Source of the DNA: Campylobacteraceae bacterium
GTDB taxonomy: Bacteria; Campylobacterota; Campylobacteria; Campylobacterales; Sulfurovaceae
DNA: 60,729 bases
Assembly: GCA_027065045.1 (NCBI GenBank)
Contig: JAMOOX010000020.1
Location: forward strand, 1-60,729
Direction: 5' to 3'
The notes below the pieces were generated by a model. That model was given only the letters and a program-made list of their open reading frames with translations, was not told the DNA's origin and did no database searches. The translations under genes and the position numbers were made by a program. The stretch's first letter is position 1; each line of letters opens with the position of its first letter. Below, piece after piece: positions 15,178 through 24,211 of this stretch.

Positions 15178-15915
15178 TCAACCTCTTTGAGTCTCTCCAT
15201 TATAAGAGATAATTCCATATTGTAGGTTACTTACTTGCTTAAATCCTAAAGCTTTCATAGCGTGTTGTACTTGGAAACTTCTACTTCCTGTATGACAATA
15301 TACAATAATAGGTGTCTCTTTTTTGCTATTGTGCTCTTCTATTTTAGCATAAAACATTGATGTAGGTACAAGATGGTCAGTCCCAACAATATGTCCCATT
15401 CTAAACTCCATATCTTCTCTTACATCAAGTAGTGCAAAATCTACCATTCCTAGTGTTTTTGCTTCTAGTAGTGCTTCTAGTTCATCACCATCTAACTGCT
15501 CTTTTTCAAGTAAAACAATAGCCTCTTCTTTAGTCAATCCTCTTGAGTGTTGATGAATAGCCTCTTCCATATTATCTTCTGTTTTTTGTGCATCTGCATA
15601 CTCTGGCGTACAGAATATTCCACAATGACAAAGTCCTGTTTCAGGTATCTCTTTTTCAAGTGCAGGTTTACATGGACATATTCTATTTTCTGGAGTTTTT
15701 TGCTCCTCTTTAGTCTCACCAATTACCATAAAACATGGACAAAATCTCTTGCCATATATCATCTTGTTTCTAGCAAGACCCATAGCAACACCCTCATTTA
15801 CCTCATCATTAGGATTTTGAACAAAGTTAAATTGTTTATTAACTTTCTCTACAAATTTCCAAGTTTTTTCAAATTCTACTTGAAACTCATCTGAGTTCAT
15901 ATCGATTGGTTTCAT
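15178..15915 (-). CDS. Ferredoxin-thioredoxin reductase catalytic domain fused to rhodanese
   Basis: A 245-residue two-domain protein. Residues 1-110 carry the FTR catalytic-chain cysteine pattern: RFCPCFM, then RICPCKP, then GLCHCGIFC. In plant-type FTR these bind a 4Fe-4S cluster next to a redox disulfide. Residues 135-245 form a rhodanese domain with FALLDVRED and the active-site loop IVYCHTGSRS, whose Cys would carry a persulfide. The acidic linker joins them. The fusion occurs in other sulfur-metabolising Campylobacterota as far as I recall. A role in thiol or sulfane-sulfur handling is likely but unproved. The ATG 15915 has AAGGAAA upstream. Confidence 0.88.
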   Translation of the reverse strand: MKPIDMNSDEFQVEFEKTWKFVEKVNKQFNFVQNPNDEVNEGVAMGLARNKMIYGKRFCPCFMVIGETKEEQKTPENRICPCKPALEKEIPETGLCHCGIFCTPEYADAQKTEDNMEEAIHQHSRGLTKEEAIVLLEKEQLDGDELEALLEAKTLGMVDFALLDVREDMEFRMGHIVGTDHLVPTSMFYAKIEEHNSKKETPIIVYCHTGSRSFQVQHAMKALGFKQVSNLQYGIISYNGETQRG

Positions 15916-15924
15916 ATTTTTCCT

Positions 15925-16410
15925 TTATATAGAGCCGTTTATTTCAGCTCTAATTTTATTTGTAAATTTATTTATATCATCAGCAAATACTTTTATATTT
16001 TTGCCAACATCTTTTGCAAACTCTTTTGTTTTATTAAAATCTACACTAAAAGTTCCATTATCTAATTCAATACCAATATCTTTAGTTACCTTTAGAGTTT
16101 TAGATTTTAATTCAATAGAGAGTTTTTTACTCTTATTTTTGATATTTTTACCTAAGTCACTAAAGTAACCTTTGGCTTTGTTAGTATCAATTGATACTAT
16201 ACCATCTTTTGATGAAAATCCTATTTTTTTGACTATACTGATATGCTCTTTTTTATCTTTTGTATCAGAAATAGTCGTAATAGTTCCATTTTTATCTTTT
16301 TTAATCAAAACTATTTCAGATTTATTAAATATTTTAGACTCTTTTCCCTCTTGTGTCAATTGAGCAAAACTTAGTGATGTAATTAATACTATCATATATA
16401 AAAATTTCAT
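15925..16410 (-). CDS. Secreted protein with repeated Lys-rich helical segments
   Basis: A 161-residue protein with a cleavable signal peptide (FLYMIVLITSLSFA). The mature part has two related units: VSIDTNKAKGYFSDLGKNIKNK and FSVDFNKTKEFAKDVGKNIKVF, suggesting an internal duplication of about 50 residues. No enzyme motif is visible. It starts between the FTR-rhodanese gene (9 bases downstream) and the HD-domain response regulator (13 bases upstream), so it may be cotranscribed with them. The function is unknown; a periplasmic location is predicted. Confidence 0.65.
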   Translation of the reverse strand: MKFLYMIVLITSLSFAQLTQEGKESKIFNKSEIVLIKKDKNGTITTISDTKDKKEHISIVKKIGFSSKDGIVSIDTNKAKGYFSDLGKNIKNKSKKLSIELKSKTLKVTKDIGIELDNGTFSVDFNKTKEFAKDVGKNIKVFADDINKFTNKIRAEINGSI

Positions 16411-16423
16411 TCTAAACTCCTAT

Positions 16424-17500
16424 TTAATTTGCTAAAAACCATTTTCTTTTTATATCTAAAAACTTATCAAAGTTTTCTACAAAAATATCTAATAATTTAG
16501 GGTCTAGTTTTATACCCCTTTCTCTTTTGATTACCTCTAATGCATCATCTTCATTGAGTATCTTTGAATCATAACATCTATATGCTGTTAATTCATCAAA
16601 ATAATCTACAACTGCTGTAATTCTTGAATATATAGATATATCTTCACCCTTAAGTCCATTAGGAAAACCACTACCATCCCAATTTTCATGATGTGAAGCT
16701 GTAATATCTCTAGCCATTTGTATAAGATTAGTATCTTCTAATCCCTCTAATACTTTTAATCCAAGTTGGGTATGAGATTTGTATTCTACTGTATCGCTAT
16801 CAGATAATTTATTCTTTTCTATTCGTAATAAACCAATATCATAAATTGCCATAGAGTAAAAGATATTCTCAATATCTTGTTTATCAATACCATAAAGTTT
16901 TGCTAAAAGTGATACATAATCACCTAATCTCTCGGTAGAGTGCTTATCTCTATGTCCATTTTTATGAGCCATATCTCCAAGCTTTATCAAAAGTTGTTTC
17001 TGAGAATTATCAGCTATTTTAAGTGCATTTTGAAGATTATATAACTGTTCATTATTAATAGCATTAGAACTATATGCATCTGCTTGAATATCACTTAGTA
17101 TATCTGTAAATCTCTTAATCTTAATATTATTAGCTACTCTCATTTTAAGCTCTGTTGGACTATAAGGCTTAGATACAAAATCATTCGCACCTAGCTTATA
17201 GGTTCGTTTTTTCTCATTCTCTTCAGATGTAACTATAATCACTGGAATAAGAGAGTAATCATCACTACTTTTAATAATTTTAAGAGTCTCAAACCCATTC
17301 ATTTGAGGCATCATCAGATCAAGTAAGATAATATCTACTTTACCATTTTTCAGAACTTCTAATGCCTCTTTGCCATTCTCTGCTCGTAAAACTGTAACAT
17401 TTGGAAACTCTTCAAATATAGCAGATGCCAACTCTTGGTTAAACTCATCATCCTCTACACTCAAAAGAACAATTTTACCAAAATTTTCTAAACCTATCAT
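16424..17500 (-). CDS. Response regulator with degenerate HD-GYP-type output domain
   Basis: A 358-residue protein. The receiver domain (1-130) has ILLDLMMPQMNGFE with the phospho-Asp, VTSEE, and FVSKPYSP with the conserved Lys. The output domain resembles RpfG-type c-di-GMP phosphodiesterases: a first motif AIYDIGLL where the family has HD(I/V)G, HTQLGLKVLEG, SHHENWDGSGFP (HHE and GYP-like) and AVVDYFDELTAYR. The first metal-binding His is Tyr (YD for HD), so phosphodiesterase activity is doubtful. It lies 11 bases after the hybrid kinase gene, probably as its partner. Confidence 0.88.
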   Translation of the reverse strand: MIGLENFGKIVLLSVEDDEFNQELASAIFEEFPNVTVLRAENGKEALEVLKNGKVDIILLDLMMPQMNGFETLKIIKSSDDYSLIPVIIVTSEENEKKRTYKLGANDFVSKPYSPTELKMRVANNIKIKRFTDILSDIQADAYSSNAINNEQLYNLQNALKIADNSQKQLLIKLGDMAHKNGHRDKHSTERLGDYVSLLAKLYGIDKQDIENIFYSMAIYDIGLLRIEKNKLSDSDTVEYKSHTQLGLKVLEGLEDTNLIQMARDITASHHENWDGSGFPNGLKGEDISIYSRITAVVDYFDELTAYRCYDSKILNEDDALEVIKRERGIKLDPKLLDIFVENFDKFLDIKRKWFLAN

Positions 17501-17511
17501 ATCATATACTC

Positions 17512-19557
17512 CTAATCTTTTTCATTTAAAAGAAGTGTTAATAAATCTAATAACTTTGTTTTTGGTTCATTAATTGCCAAAAAATCACCAGATTCTGATA
17601 TTTTTTGTAAATCTCCTGCAAGTGTAGCAATATCAGATAATCCGATATTAGAACATACTCCTCTAAGTACATGAAAGTCTTCAATAAGTGCTTTTGTATC
17701 TTTATTATCAAAACTTACTTCTACTCTATCTTTATAATCAGCTATACTTTTAAGAGCTTTAGATAGTAGTTTATTGGCAATATCTGTATTAAAATTGTTT
17801 CCAAGATGCTCATAAGCTTTTTGCTTCATCTCTTTCCCACTCAACTCTACTAAAGCCTCTCTATCTTTTTCCTCTTTACTCTCTTCTTCAGTTGAGAACT
17901 CATTATTTATTAATTTAAGGAGTTTATTTTCTATATCATCTTTAGATAGAGGTTTCTCAATAAAATCATTCATACCAGAATCACTAGCTGCAATTTTATC
18001 CTCTTTATAAACATTTGCACTCATACATATAATAGGTATCTCTTTATCAAACTCTCTAATAGCTCTTGTAGCATCAAGACCATCCATAATAGGCATTCTC
18101 ATATCCATCAAAATTGCATCATATCTCTTAATTTTTGCTTTATTTACTGCCTCTTGACCATTGACTGCTGTATCACAAGTGATAGAGAAGAAGTTATTTA
18201 ACATCTCTTTTTCATACTCACGATTTAGTTCTACATCTTCTACAATTAAAATCTCCAATTTAGAATAATCTACATCTGCTTCTATCCCAAAGAACTCTTG
18301 TGAATAGATATTTTCCATATCTTTTACAAATCTTTGATATGGTAGAGGTTTATATATAACTGTATCAAATTCAGTAAAATGATTTTCACTATCACTAGGT
18401 ATAAGTGCGATTAGTTTAATATCAGGGTTGATAGCTTTTAGAGTACCTGCAATATGAGTCGTATGATTTTTAAATATCTCCATATCAAATACGGCTATAT
18501 CATAAAATCTTCCACTTACAACCATCTGAACTAATGATGAAGTTATATCAGAATTTTCTACACAATAGTTTTGGAAATTTACACCTAACTCCATAAACTC
18601 TTTTGATATTTTCTCAACAAAATCATCACGATTTGCAAACATCATAATATTTGCACCCTTTAACTCTTGACCTATCTCTTTTTTCTGGGATACATCTACT
18701 ATAATTGTCGTACTAAAGCTACTTCCCACACTCTCTTTAGATTCCACATTAATACTACCCTCCATAAGATAAGCTAACTTTTGAGAGATATACAATCCTA
18801 ACCCAGTACCTTGTGTTTTATCAGTAGATTTAAATGGTTCAAAAAGTTTATCTTTTATTTCAAGAGGGATACCATTACCTGTATCATCTATATTAATAGT
18901 GATTTTTAACTTTTTATCCTCTAACTCTTCAATTGATTTAACATAAAATCTAATTGAACCTTGCTTTGTAAATTTAGCAGCATTTGATAATAGATTAATA
19001 AAAATTTGTTTAAGTCTTTTATCATCGGATATAATAGGGTAATCAAGCATTGGAATATCTGTGATAAGCTCCACATCCTCAGATATTTTTGATTTGATTA
19101 AATTTGCACACTCATTTAAAATATCATCTAAATCAAACTCTTTTAATGATAATTCTATTCTATTATCTTCTAGTTTTGCAACATCTAGCAAATCACTAAT
19201 AAGTGCTAATAGATGGTCTGAACTCTGTACAATATTATTTAGGTATCTAACTTGCTTGTTATTTAATGCTGTATCTTCTAAAAGCTCTGCATAACCCAAA
19301 ATTGCTGTAAGTGGTGTACGAAGTTCATGAGAAACTGAAGCAATAAATCTTTTTTCGTTACTTAATGACTCTTCTAGTTCTTTGTTTACTTTTGTAAGTA
19401 GATGAGATAGAGTAAGTTTATCTTCATTTGATTTGAGATATTTTGCCTCCGTTTTTTTCATCTGCTTGTCTAAAATATCAAGCTTTTTATTTAATACCAC
19501 CTTACTACTTGATTCTGGTAAATTATTTATAATTGTTTTAATAGGTTTGATAAACAT
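17512..19557 (-). CDS. Cytoplasmic hybrid histidine kinase (HisKA-HATPase-REC-Hpt)
   Basis: A 681-residue protein without membrane segments or an input domain; an N-terminal coiled coil runs to about residue 70. The HisKA motif SVSHELRTPLTAILG has the phospho-His at 77. The ATPase boxes NLLSNAAKF, DDTGNGIP and GTGLGLY follow. Residues 295-420 look like a receiver without acceptor residues. A full receiver follows (ILIVEDVELN, LMDMRMPIMDG, FIEKPL), and then an Hpt domain with FHVLRGVCSNIGL. It starts 3 bases after the FIST gene, which could supply the missing input, as in NosP-kinase pairs. Phosphate would pass to the flanking HD-type regulators. Confidence 0.9.
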   Translation of the reverse strand: MFIKPIKTIINNLPESSSKVVLNKKLDILDKQMKKTEAKYLKSNEDKLTLSHLLTKVNKELEESLSNEKRFIASVSHELRTPLTAILGYAELLEDTALNNKQVRYLNNIVQSSDHLLALISDLLDVAKLEDNRIELSLKEFDLDDILNECANLIKSKISEDVELITDIPMLDYPIISDDKRLKQIFINLLSNAAKFTKQGSIRFYVKSIEELEDKKLKITINIDDTGNGIPLEIKDKLFEPFKSTDKTQGTGLGLYISQKLAYLMEGSINVESKESVGSSFSTTIIVDVSQKKEIGQELKGANIMMFANRDDFVEKISKEFMELGVNFQNYCVENSDITSSLVQMVVSGRFYDIAVFDMEIFKNHTTHIAGTLKAINPDIKLIALIPSDSENHFTEFDTVIYKPLPYQRFVKDMENIYSQEFFGIEADVDYSKLEILIVEDVELNREYEKEMLNNFFSITCDTAVNGQEAVNKAKIKRYDAILMDMRMPIMDGLDATRAIREFDKEIPIICMSANVYKEDKIAASDSGMNDFIEKPLSKDDIENKLLKLINNEFSTEEESKEEKDREALVELSGKEMKQKAYEHLGNNFNTDIANKLLSKALKSIADYKDRVEVSFDNKDTKALIEDFHVLRGVCSNIGLSDIATLAGDLQKISESGDFLAINEPKTKLLDLLTLLLNEKD

Positions 19558-19560
19558 ATA

Positions 19561-20694
19561 CTACTCCTTCTCTTTTAATAATGCTGTAACAAATGTTTCA
19601 TTATGGAAGCCATATCCACCAGGGAATGCACCAATCTCTCCATATACAAAACAACCAATCAGTGGTGCTTTTGTAGCTTCATAGGCTACCTCTATCTCTT
19701 TGTGTGTTAATGCACCCAAAACCTGCTTTCTTGAACAACATGGGAATACTAAAACGATATCAGCTTCAAAGTTACTATTCTCTGATACTACCTTATTAAG
19801 ACTATCTTCAACATGGTCAATAATACCTTTACCCTCTGGTGCAGATATTCTTACCTTTGATTTCTCTTCAACATGCCCTGCAAAAATTAGTGAACCATTC
19901 TCTTCATCAATATCAAGAACGGCACGATATACAACCTGTCCATTTCTCATAGTTACCTCTAAAGGATACTCAATACCAGTTTGTGGCATATCAATAGTTG
20001 CAACATAAAGATATGTTTTATAAAACTCTATCGCAGGACGATTATCTATCTCATAAACAATATTTTTATCAGCTTTTGTTACTAGTTTCTCTTTTCCTAT
20101 ACCAGTCCAACCAAAAGCCCTTGCACCAACTACATCAATTTTGCTATTATCTATTGTCAATACTACTATACCATGATTTGTAAAGTTTTGATTAGAGAAA
20201 ACAAAAGTATCTTTGAGTATCAAATCATCTCCTGCTGCTCCACCAAAAGCATAAATGATACCTGTTGATAAAATTCCTTGAGTATAGGCATCATTATCAA
20301 ATGCTAATCCTGCAGTAACTGTAATAATACTACTATCTTCAAATTGAGATTTTGACCACTCTCCAACTTGTTCACCTATATTATAATAATTATCTCCATC
20401 AACAGATAGAAGTTTCAAAGCAATTGCATCAGGATTAATATCTACAAGCATACATACAATACTCTCTTCTATCTCATTGACACCCATCTCCTCATTGGCA
20501 AAAACTTCACCAACTGTTGTTGCACCAAATACCAAAAATTTATACTTATGTAATTCTGCCTCTAGTTTTCTTACATCATAAGAAACAGATGTATAAATAA
20601 ATGCTAATGATGGTTTAAAATCATTTTTAACCACCTCATCAATCTCCTCTATCAAATCTTCAATAGAGTATGCACTAATTATTTTATTTTTCAT
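19561..20694 (-). CDS. FIST-domain sensory protein (NosP-like candidate)
   Basis: A 377-residue soluble protein. The N-terminal FIST region includes AFIYTSVSYDVRKLEAEL, VFGATTVGEVF and a Gly-rich FGGAAGDDL segment. The C-terminal FIST_C region includes KVRISAPEGKG, CCSRKQVLG and the closing LIGCFVYGEIGAFP. FIST proteins are intracellular signal-binding modules. The NosP subgroup binds haem and senses NO next to a hybrid kinase. Gene order here (FIST, then kinase, then HD-GYP-type regulator) and the denitrification genes 2 kb away agree with NO sensing. I did not identify the haem ligand, so this remains inference. Confidence 0.85.
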   Translation of the reverse strand: MKNKIISAYSIEDLIEEIDEVVKNDFKPSLAFIYTSVSYDVRKLEAELHKYKFLVFGATTVGEVFANEEMGVNEIEESIVCMLVDINPDAIALKLLSVDGDNYYNIGEQVGEWSKSQFEDSSIITVTAGLAFDNDAYTQGILSTGIIYAFGGAAGDDLILKDTFVFSNQNFTNHGIVVLTIDNSKIDVVGARAFGWTGIGKEKLVTKADKNIVYEIDNRPAIEFYKTYLYVATIDMPQTGIEYPLEVTMRNGQVVYRAVLDIDEENGSLIFAGHVEEKSKVRISAPEGKGIIDHVEDSLNKVVSENSNFEADIVLVFPCCSRKQVLGALTHKEIEVAYEATKAPLIGCFVYGEIGAFPGGYGFHNETFVTALLKEKE

Positions 20695-20710
20695 CTTCTA
20701 AATTCCTTTT

Positions 20711-21778
20711 TTAATTTACTTCACTCTCTTCTATCTCTTTTTTTATCTCAATAAACTCATGAAAATATTGTAAAAATCTTTTAGATAGATATGGGTCAAA
20801 CTTCTCTCCACTTAATTTAGCAAATAATTCATAAGCCTCTTTATGTGTATATCTAGGGGGCGTACGATAACTTCTGTAGCTAAGAAGTGCTTCAAATGTC
20901 TCTACAATCATTACAATCATAGCCTCACTACTAATAGACTCCCCCTCTATCTGATATGGCACACCTTTACCATTATAAGACTCTCTATGTTGTAGTACCA
21001 CATTTTTGGCTACTTTTATAAAATCAGTTTCAATAGAGTTAGATAAAAGCTGATGACCCAATAAAATATATTTACCATAATTTCTTCTATCTACTTCACT
21101 AAATTTATTCTTATTATCCCATATATTTTTGACACCCATCAAACCAATATCTCTTACTCTTGAAGCTACATAGATATTTTGTATCTCATTAGCACTAAAA
21201 CCTAATTTATTAGCAAACTCTTTTGTAATTGTTGATATGACACGCATCTGTAATTTTTCAGTAGGATTAGAGATAACCTTAAGTGAAGCTAATTTATTAA
21301 AAAATTCTCTTTGTGATTTTTCTATACTCTCTTTACTATAATTTACCTTCTCTTTACTCTCTACTCTTTTGACAATACTATGTTTATTTTTAATTGTGTT
21401 ATATATACTCAATCTCAAATCATCTAAATCAAAAGGTTTAAGTATAAATCCATCAGCACCTTTATTATAAAGTTTTTGCTTAATATCTGTTTCAGTAGTC
21501 ATTATTACTACTGAAATATGACTATATCTACTACCTTTTTTAAGTTGTGCTAAGACCTCATAACCATCCATTTTAGGCATATGTAAATCAAGAAGACATA
21601 TATCAATACTCTCTTTATTCATAATCTCTATAGCATCTAATCCATTCTCTGCTTCCCAAAAATTGATATTATCCATTTTACTTAAAAGTGACTTTACAAG
21701 CAATCTACTAAATGGGTCATCTTCTACGATAAGCATATTAATATTGCCCAAACTTGCCAATAACTCTTTTATATCCAT
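20711..21778 (-). CDS. Second response regulator with degenerate HD-GYP-type domain
   Basis: 355 residues from the ATG at 21778 (AGGAG 6 bases upstream; a GTG two codons earlier is the alternative). The receiver has MLIVEDDPFS, CLLDLHMPKMDGYE and FILKPF. The output domain is clearly HD-GYP-derived but strongly eroded: RVRDIGLMG replaces the HD motif, LQHRESYNGKGVP stands for HHE..DG.GYP, and IVETFEALLSYRSYR lacks the Asp of the VaD.fdAl motif. It is most likely a non-catalytic, protein-binding output. It begins the kinase/FIST operon; its stop is 17 bases from the FIST start. Confidence 0.87.
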   Translation of the reverse strand: MDIKELLASLGNINMLIVEDDPFSRLLVKSLLSKMDNINFWEAENGLDAIEIMNKESIDICLLDLHMPKMDGYEVLAQLKKGSRYSHISVVIMTTETDIKQKLYNKGADGFILKPFDLDDLRLSIYNTIKNKHSIVKRVESKEKVNYSKESIEKSQREFFNKLASLKVISNPTEKLQMRVISTITKEFANKLGFSANEIQNIYVASRVRDIGLMGVKNIWDNKNKFSEVDRRNYGKYILLGHQLLSNSIETDFIKVAKNVVLQHRESYNGKGVPYQIEGESISSEAMIVMIVETFEALLSYRSYRTPPRYTHKEAYELFAKLSGEKFDPYLSKRFLQYFHEFIEIKKEIEESEVN

Positions 21779-21904
21779 AGTCACTCCTATTTTTTTTATT
21801 ACTATAATCTTATCTAAAACTTAGATAAAACTTTTATATTAAAATCAATTATCTACTACTTATTAATATATATTACTTATTGTAACATATATAATAACAT
21901 TAGA

Positions 21905-22798
21905 TTAAGATAATATCTCATAAGCCTCTTCAATACTATTTGCATTTTGAGTAACAAACATATATATAGAAGCATTTAATCTAGCTAATTTTAAAAATTC
22001 ATCAGATGGATTCTCTATTTGAGATATAGATTCTTCAATAGATATTTTATCCCATGATTTACTGTAGTTAATACCATAATCTTTAGGTTCTATTATAAAC
22101 TCTTCTAACTTCCCATTATTAGAAATCCATAAACGACCCTTTGAAAATAGTTCAGGAGTTCCCTCATTACCCTGAATTAAAGCAAATCTTTTATAGCGAC
22201 TAGAGAAAATTTTATTATATTTCTCTACATAAGGCTTATGAAATACTCCTGTAATAGCATAATCACTATTTGCTATTTTTGGTAACTTCTCAATTGTATT
22301 AAACCCTGTTCGTAATCCTAATCTCATACGAATATCAGAAAGTTCACTCATCTCTTTAAAAAACTCTGCTCTATCAAAATATTTAATATTAGAGTTGAAA
22401 TCTATCTTATTAGATATATCTTTAATAGTAATTCCACCCTTTGCAGGTGTAAGCTTATCACCTGTTACTACTAAATTAATACCTTTCTCTTCCAATATTT
22501 TACCTACAAGTGGTAAAATATATGGATTTTTTGCTTTTCCATCAAAAGGATAACCCAACTCTAGTGAATTAGGCACTGTAACAGGAGTAATAAACTCATC
22601 ACAAGCCTCTAATGCCCCACTAAATTCTGTAATTGTCTCAGGCTTCAATCTCCAACCCAATAAAAATGCCGAAATCTGTTCATTATGTATCTCTTGATTT
22701 AATATCTGTCTCATCATATCCTTTGATTCATCAAAACTCAAATCTCTATTACCCTTAACACCTGTACCAACTGCATGTATATATTTGAAAAAATCCAT
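21905..22798 (-). CDS. TrpD2/YbiB-like phosphoribosyltransferase-fold protein
   Basis: A 297-residue protein. The helical N-terminal domain (LSFDESKDMMRQILNQEIHNEQISAFL-type pattern) and the following Gly-rich segments match the anthranilate phosphoribosyltransferase fold (glycosyltransferase family 3). It lacks the TrpD substrate motif KHGNR; at that place it has TGDKLTPAKGG. This is typical of the TrpD2/YbiB subfamily, whose members bind nucleic acid rather than make tryptophan. No trp gene is nearby. It is divergently transcribed from the small membrane protein and nor operon, with a 72-base gap. Confidence 0.75.
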   Translation of the reverse strand: MDFFKYIHAVGTGVKGNRDLSFDESKDMMRQILNQEIHNEQISAFLLGWRLKPETITEFSGALEACDEFITPVTVPNSLELGYPFDGKAKNPYILPLVGKILEEKGINLVVTGDKLTPAKGGITIKDISNKIDFNSNIKYFDRAEFFKEMSELSDIRMRLGLRTGFNTIEKLPKIANSDYAITGVFHKPYVEKYNKIFSSRYKRFALIQGNEGTPELFSKGRLWISNNGKLEEFIIEPKDYGINYSKSWDKISIEESISQIENPSDEFLKLARLNASIYMFVTQNANSIEEAYEILS

Positions 22799-22870
22799 TT
22801 ATCCTCTTTAAAATCTAGTTTTTTATATTTGCTATGATATACTATCTATACTTAAAACTAAAGGTATTAA

Positions 22871-23062
22871 ATGAATCAAGAACTTATAACTATACTAGTA
22901 ATGACATTTCCTATGCTAATATTTAGTATATATCCTGGAATTGCACTCTCAAATTGGGCAGATAAGAGATATCAAATCTCAGAAACTCAAAAAAGAACTA
23001 TTATGGTGGTTACAACAGTAGTGTTTACACTCACTTTATCTATTTTACTCTATTATATTTAG
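22871..23062 (+). CDS. Small membrane protein upstream of the nor operon
   Basis: A 63-residue protein with two predicted membrane helices (residues 6-25 and 41-62) and a short charged loop (NWADKRYQISETQKR). I recognise no family. It precedes the FNR-like box and the nor genes by about 95 bases and points the same way, so it may be a separate transcript or the first gene of a nor-associated cluster. AGGTATTAA lies before the ATG. Confidence 0.6.
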   Translation: MNQELITILVMTFPMLIFSIYPGIALSNWADKRYQISETQKRTIMVVTTVVFTLTLSILLYYI

Positions 23063-23067
23063 AAAAA

Positions 23068-23081
23068 TTGATTAATGTCAA
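23068..23081 (+). promoter_or_regulatory. FNR/DNR-like box upstream of nor genes
   Basis: TTGATTAATGTCAA matches the Crp/Fnr-family half-site pattern TTGAT-N4-ATCAA with one mismatch. It is centred about 83 bases before the ATG of the nor-associated membrane protein. Crp/Fnr regulators of this type (FNR, DNR, NnrR) control nor and nir genes in many denitrifiers. No regulator gene of that family is in the window. Confidence 0.55.
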
Positions 23082-23156
23082 TTATTTTAATTTAAAATAG
23101 TGTTAAACTACAAAAAGGTTCTGAAAATAACTATAAATTTATAAAGGAGTTCAGTC

Positions 23157-23483
23157 ATGGTAGATCCGTCTGTAATAAGACCAGAAATCGCTTTGAATGA
23201 TTTTTTACCAATATTTGTTTCTTCTTCTCTTGTTTTAGTTTTTGGAGGTCTCTATGTTGGTATTTTTACGGCTGTAAAGGTTGGTCTGCTTAAAAAGTGG
23301 GCTATGCCTTTTGCTTATATGTTTTGGGTTATAACATCTTATTGTTTATATATAATGGGAAGTTTGATGCATGTAGGTGAATTTACAGCAAAGGCTTTGG
23401 TGGTTGCAATGATAGGGTATCTTTTACTCCCTCACGCAGTCTATTATATGCAAGATCAAGTTCACGAAGAGAATGAGCATTGA
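23157..23483 (+). CDS. nor-operon membrane protein of unknown function
   Basis: A 108-residue protein with about three membrane helices (residues 17-37, 46-66, 74-95) and a charged, His/Glu-rich C-terminus (DQVHEENEH). It is the first gene after the FNR-like box, 41 bases before norC, with GGAG 7 bases upstream of its ATG. No cytochrome motif is present. The position suggests a NorCB assembly or stability factor, comparable in role but not visibly homologous to NorE/NorF. Confidence 0.65.
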   Translation: MVDPSVIRPEIALNDFLPIFVSSSLVLVFGGLYVGIFTAVKVGLLKKWAMPFAYMFWVITSYCLYIMGSLMHVGEFTAKALVVAMIGYLLLPHAVYYMQDQVHEENEH

Positions 23484-23524
23484 TGTTGCATTTAACTACA
23501 ACTATCACATTTTAGGAGGATAGA

Positions 23525-24211
23525 GTGGCTAATAAATCAGTATGGAGTGATAATCGTTTCTGGGCTCGTTCAGCAGCATGGATTTCAGGTTTCGCTTCAG
23601 TATTATTAATTTGGTTAACATTTGATACATCTGTACAGATTTCGATGGGTACAGATTCAGATTTAAAAAATGGTGTAACTAAGAGAGTTCCTGCTCCGAC
23701 AGTTATTAATTATAAAATTACTTATGAGATGAGTGCAAAGCGTGGACACGAAGTGCCAATCATCGGTGGTAATGATGGTAAAGGTATGTCTTTATTTCAA
23801 GAAAAAGAGAAATTCTTTGGAAAAGATGATTGGTCTGAAAAAGAGGCTGCTGAGATGCTTCACTTAGGTAAATTAGCATCACAAACTAAAAACTGTATGA
23901 ACTGTCATACACTACTTGGAAATGGTGCATATTATGCTCCAGATTTAACAAAAGCTTGGTTAGACCCAGCATGGAGTAGTACTGGTGCATTACAACCAAT
24001 GACAGGAAAAACTACAAAAGAGGAAGCTATGGCTGAATTTTTACAACATCCATCTAAATATCCTACACATGCTCGTATGATGCCAAATCTTGGTATTACA
24101 GAAAAAGAGGCTAGAGGATTGGTAGCATTCCTTAAACACATGAGTAGTATTGATACAAATGGTTTCCCTAGAAACTTTGGAAAAATGCAAGGAGCTGTAA
24201 ATGGCAAGTAA
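23525..24211 (+). CDS. norC: Nitric oxide reductase subunit C (cytochrome c)
   Basis: A 228-residue subunit starting at GTG 23525 after GGAGG. One N-terminal membrane anchor (about residues 15-35) is followed by a periplasmic cytochrome c domain with CMNCH (Cys 124, Cys 127, His 128) in the family context NCHTLLGNGAYYAPDLTKAW, and a likely axial Met in HARMMPNLG. NorC passes electrons to NorB for the reduction of two NO to N2O. It is longer than the 150-residue proteobacterial NorC because of about 60 extra residues between anchor and haem site. The end overlaps the norB start by 11 bases. Confidence 0.95.
   Translation: MANKSVWSDNRFWARSAAWISGFASVLLIWLTFDTSVQISMGTDSDLKNGVTKRVPAPTVINYKITYEMSAKRGHEVPIIGGNDGKGMSLFQEKEKFFGKDDWSEKEAAEMLHLGKLASQTKNCMNCHTLLGNGAYYAPDLTKAWLDPAWSSTGALQPMTGKTTKEEAMAEFLQHPSKYPTHARMMPNLGITEKEARGLVAFLKHMSSIDTNGFPRNFGKMQGAVNGK

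Noticed and set aside
21905-22798. Anthranilate phosphoribosyltransferase (trpD)
   Set aside because: The TrpD substrate motif KHGNR is missing and no trp genes are adjacent. TrpD2/YbiB fits better.
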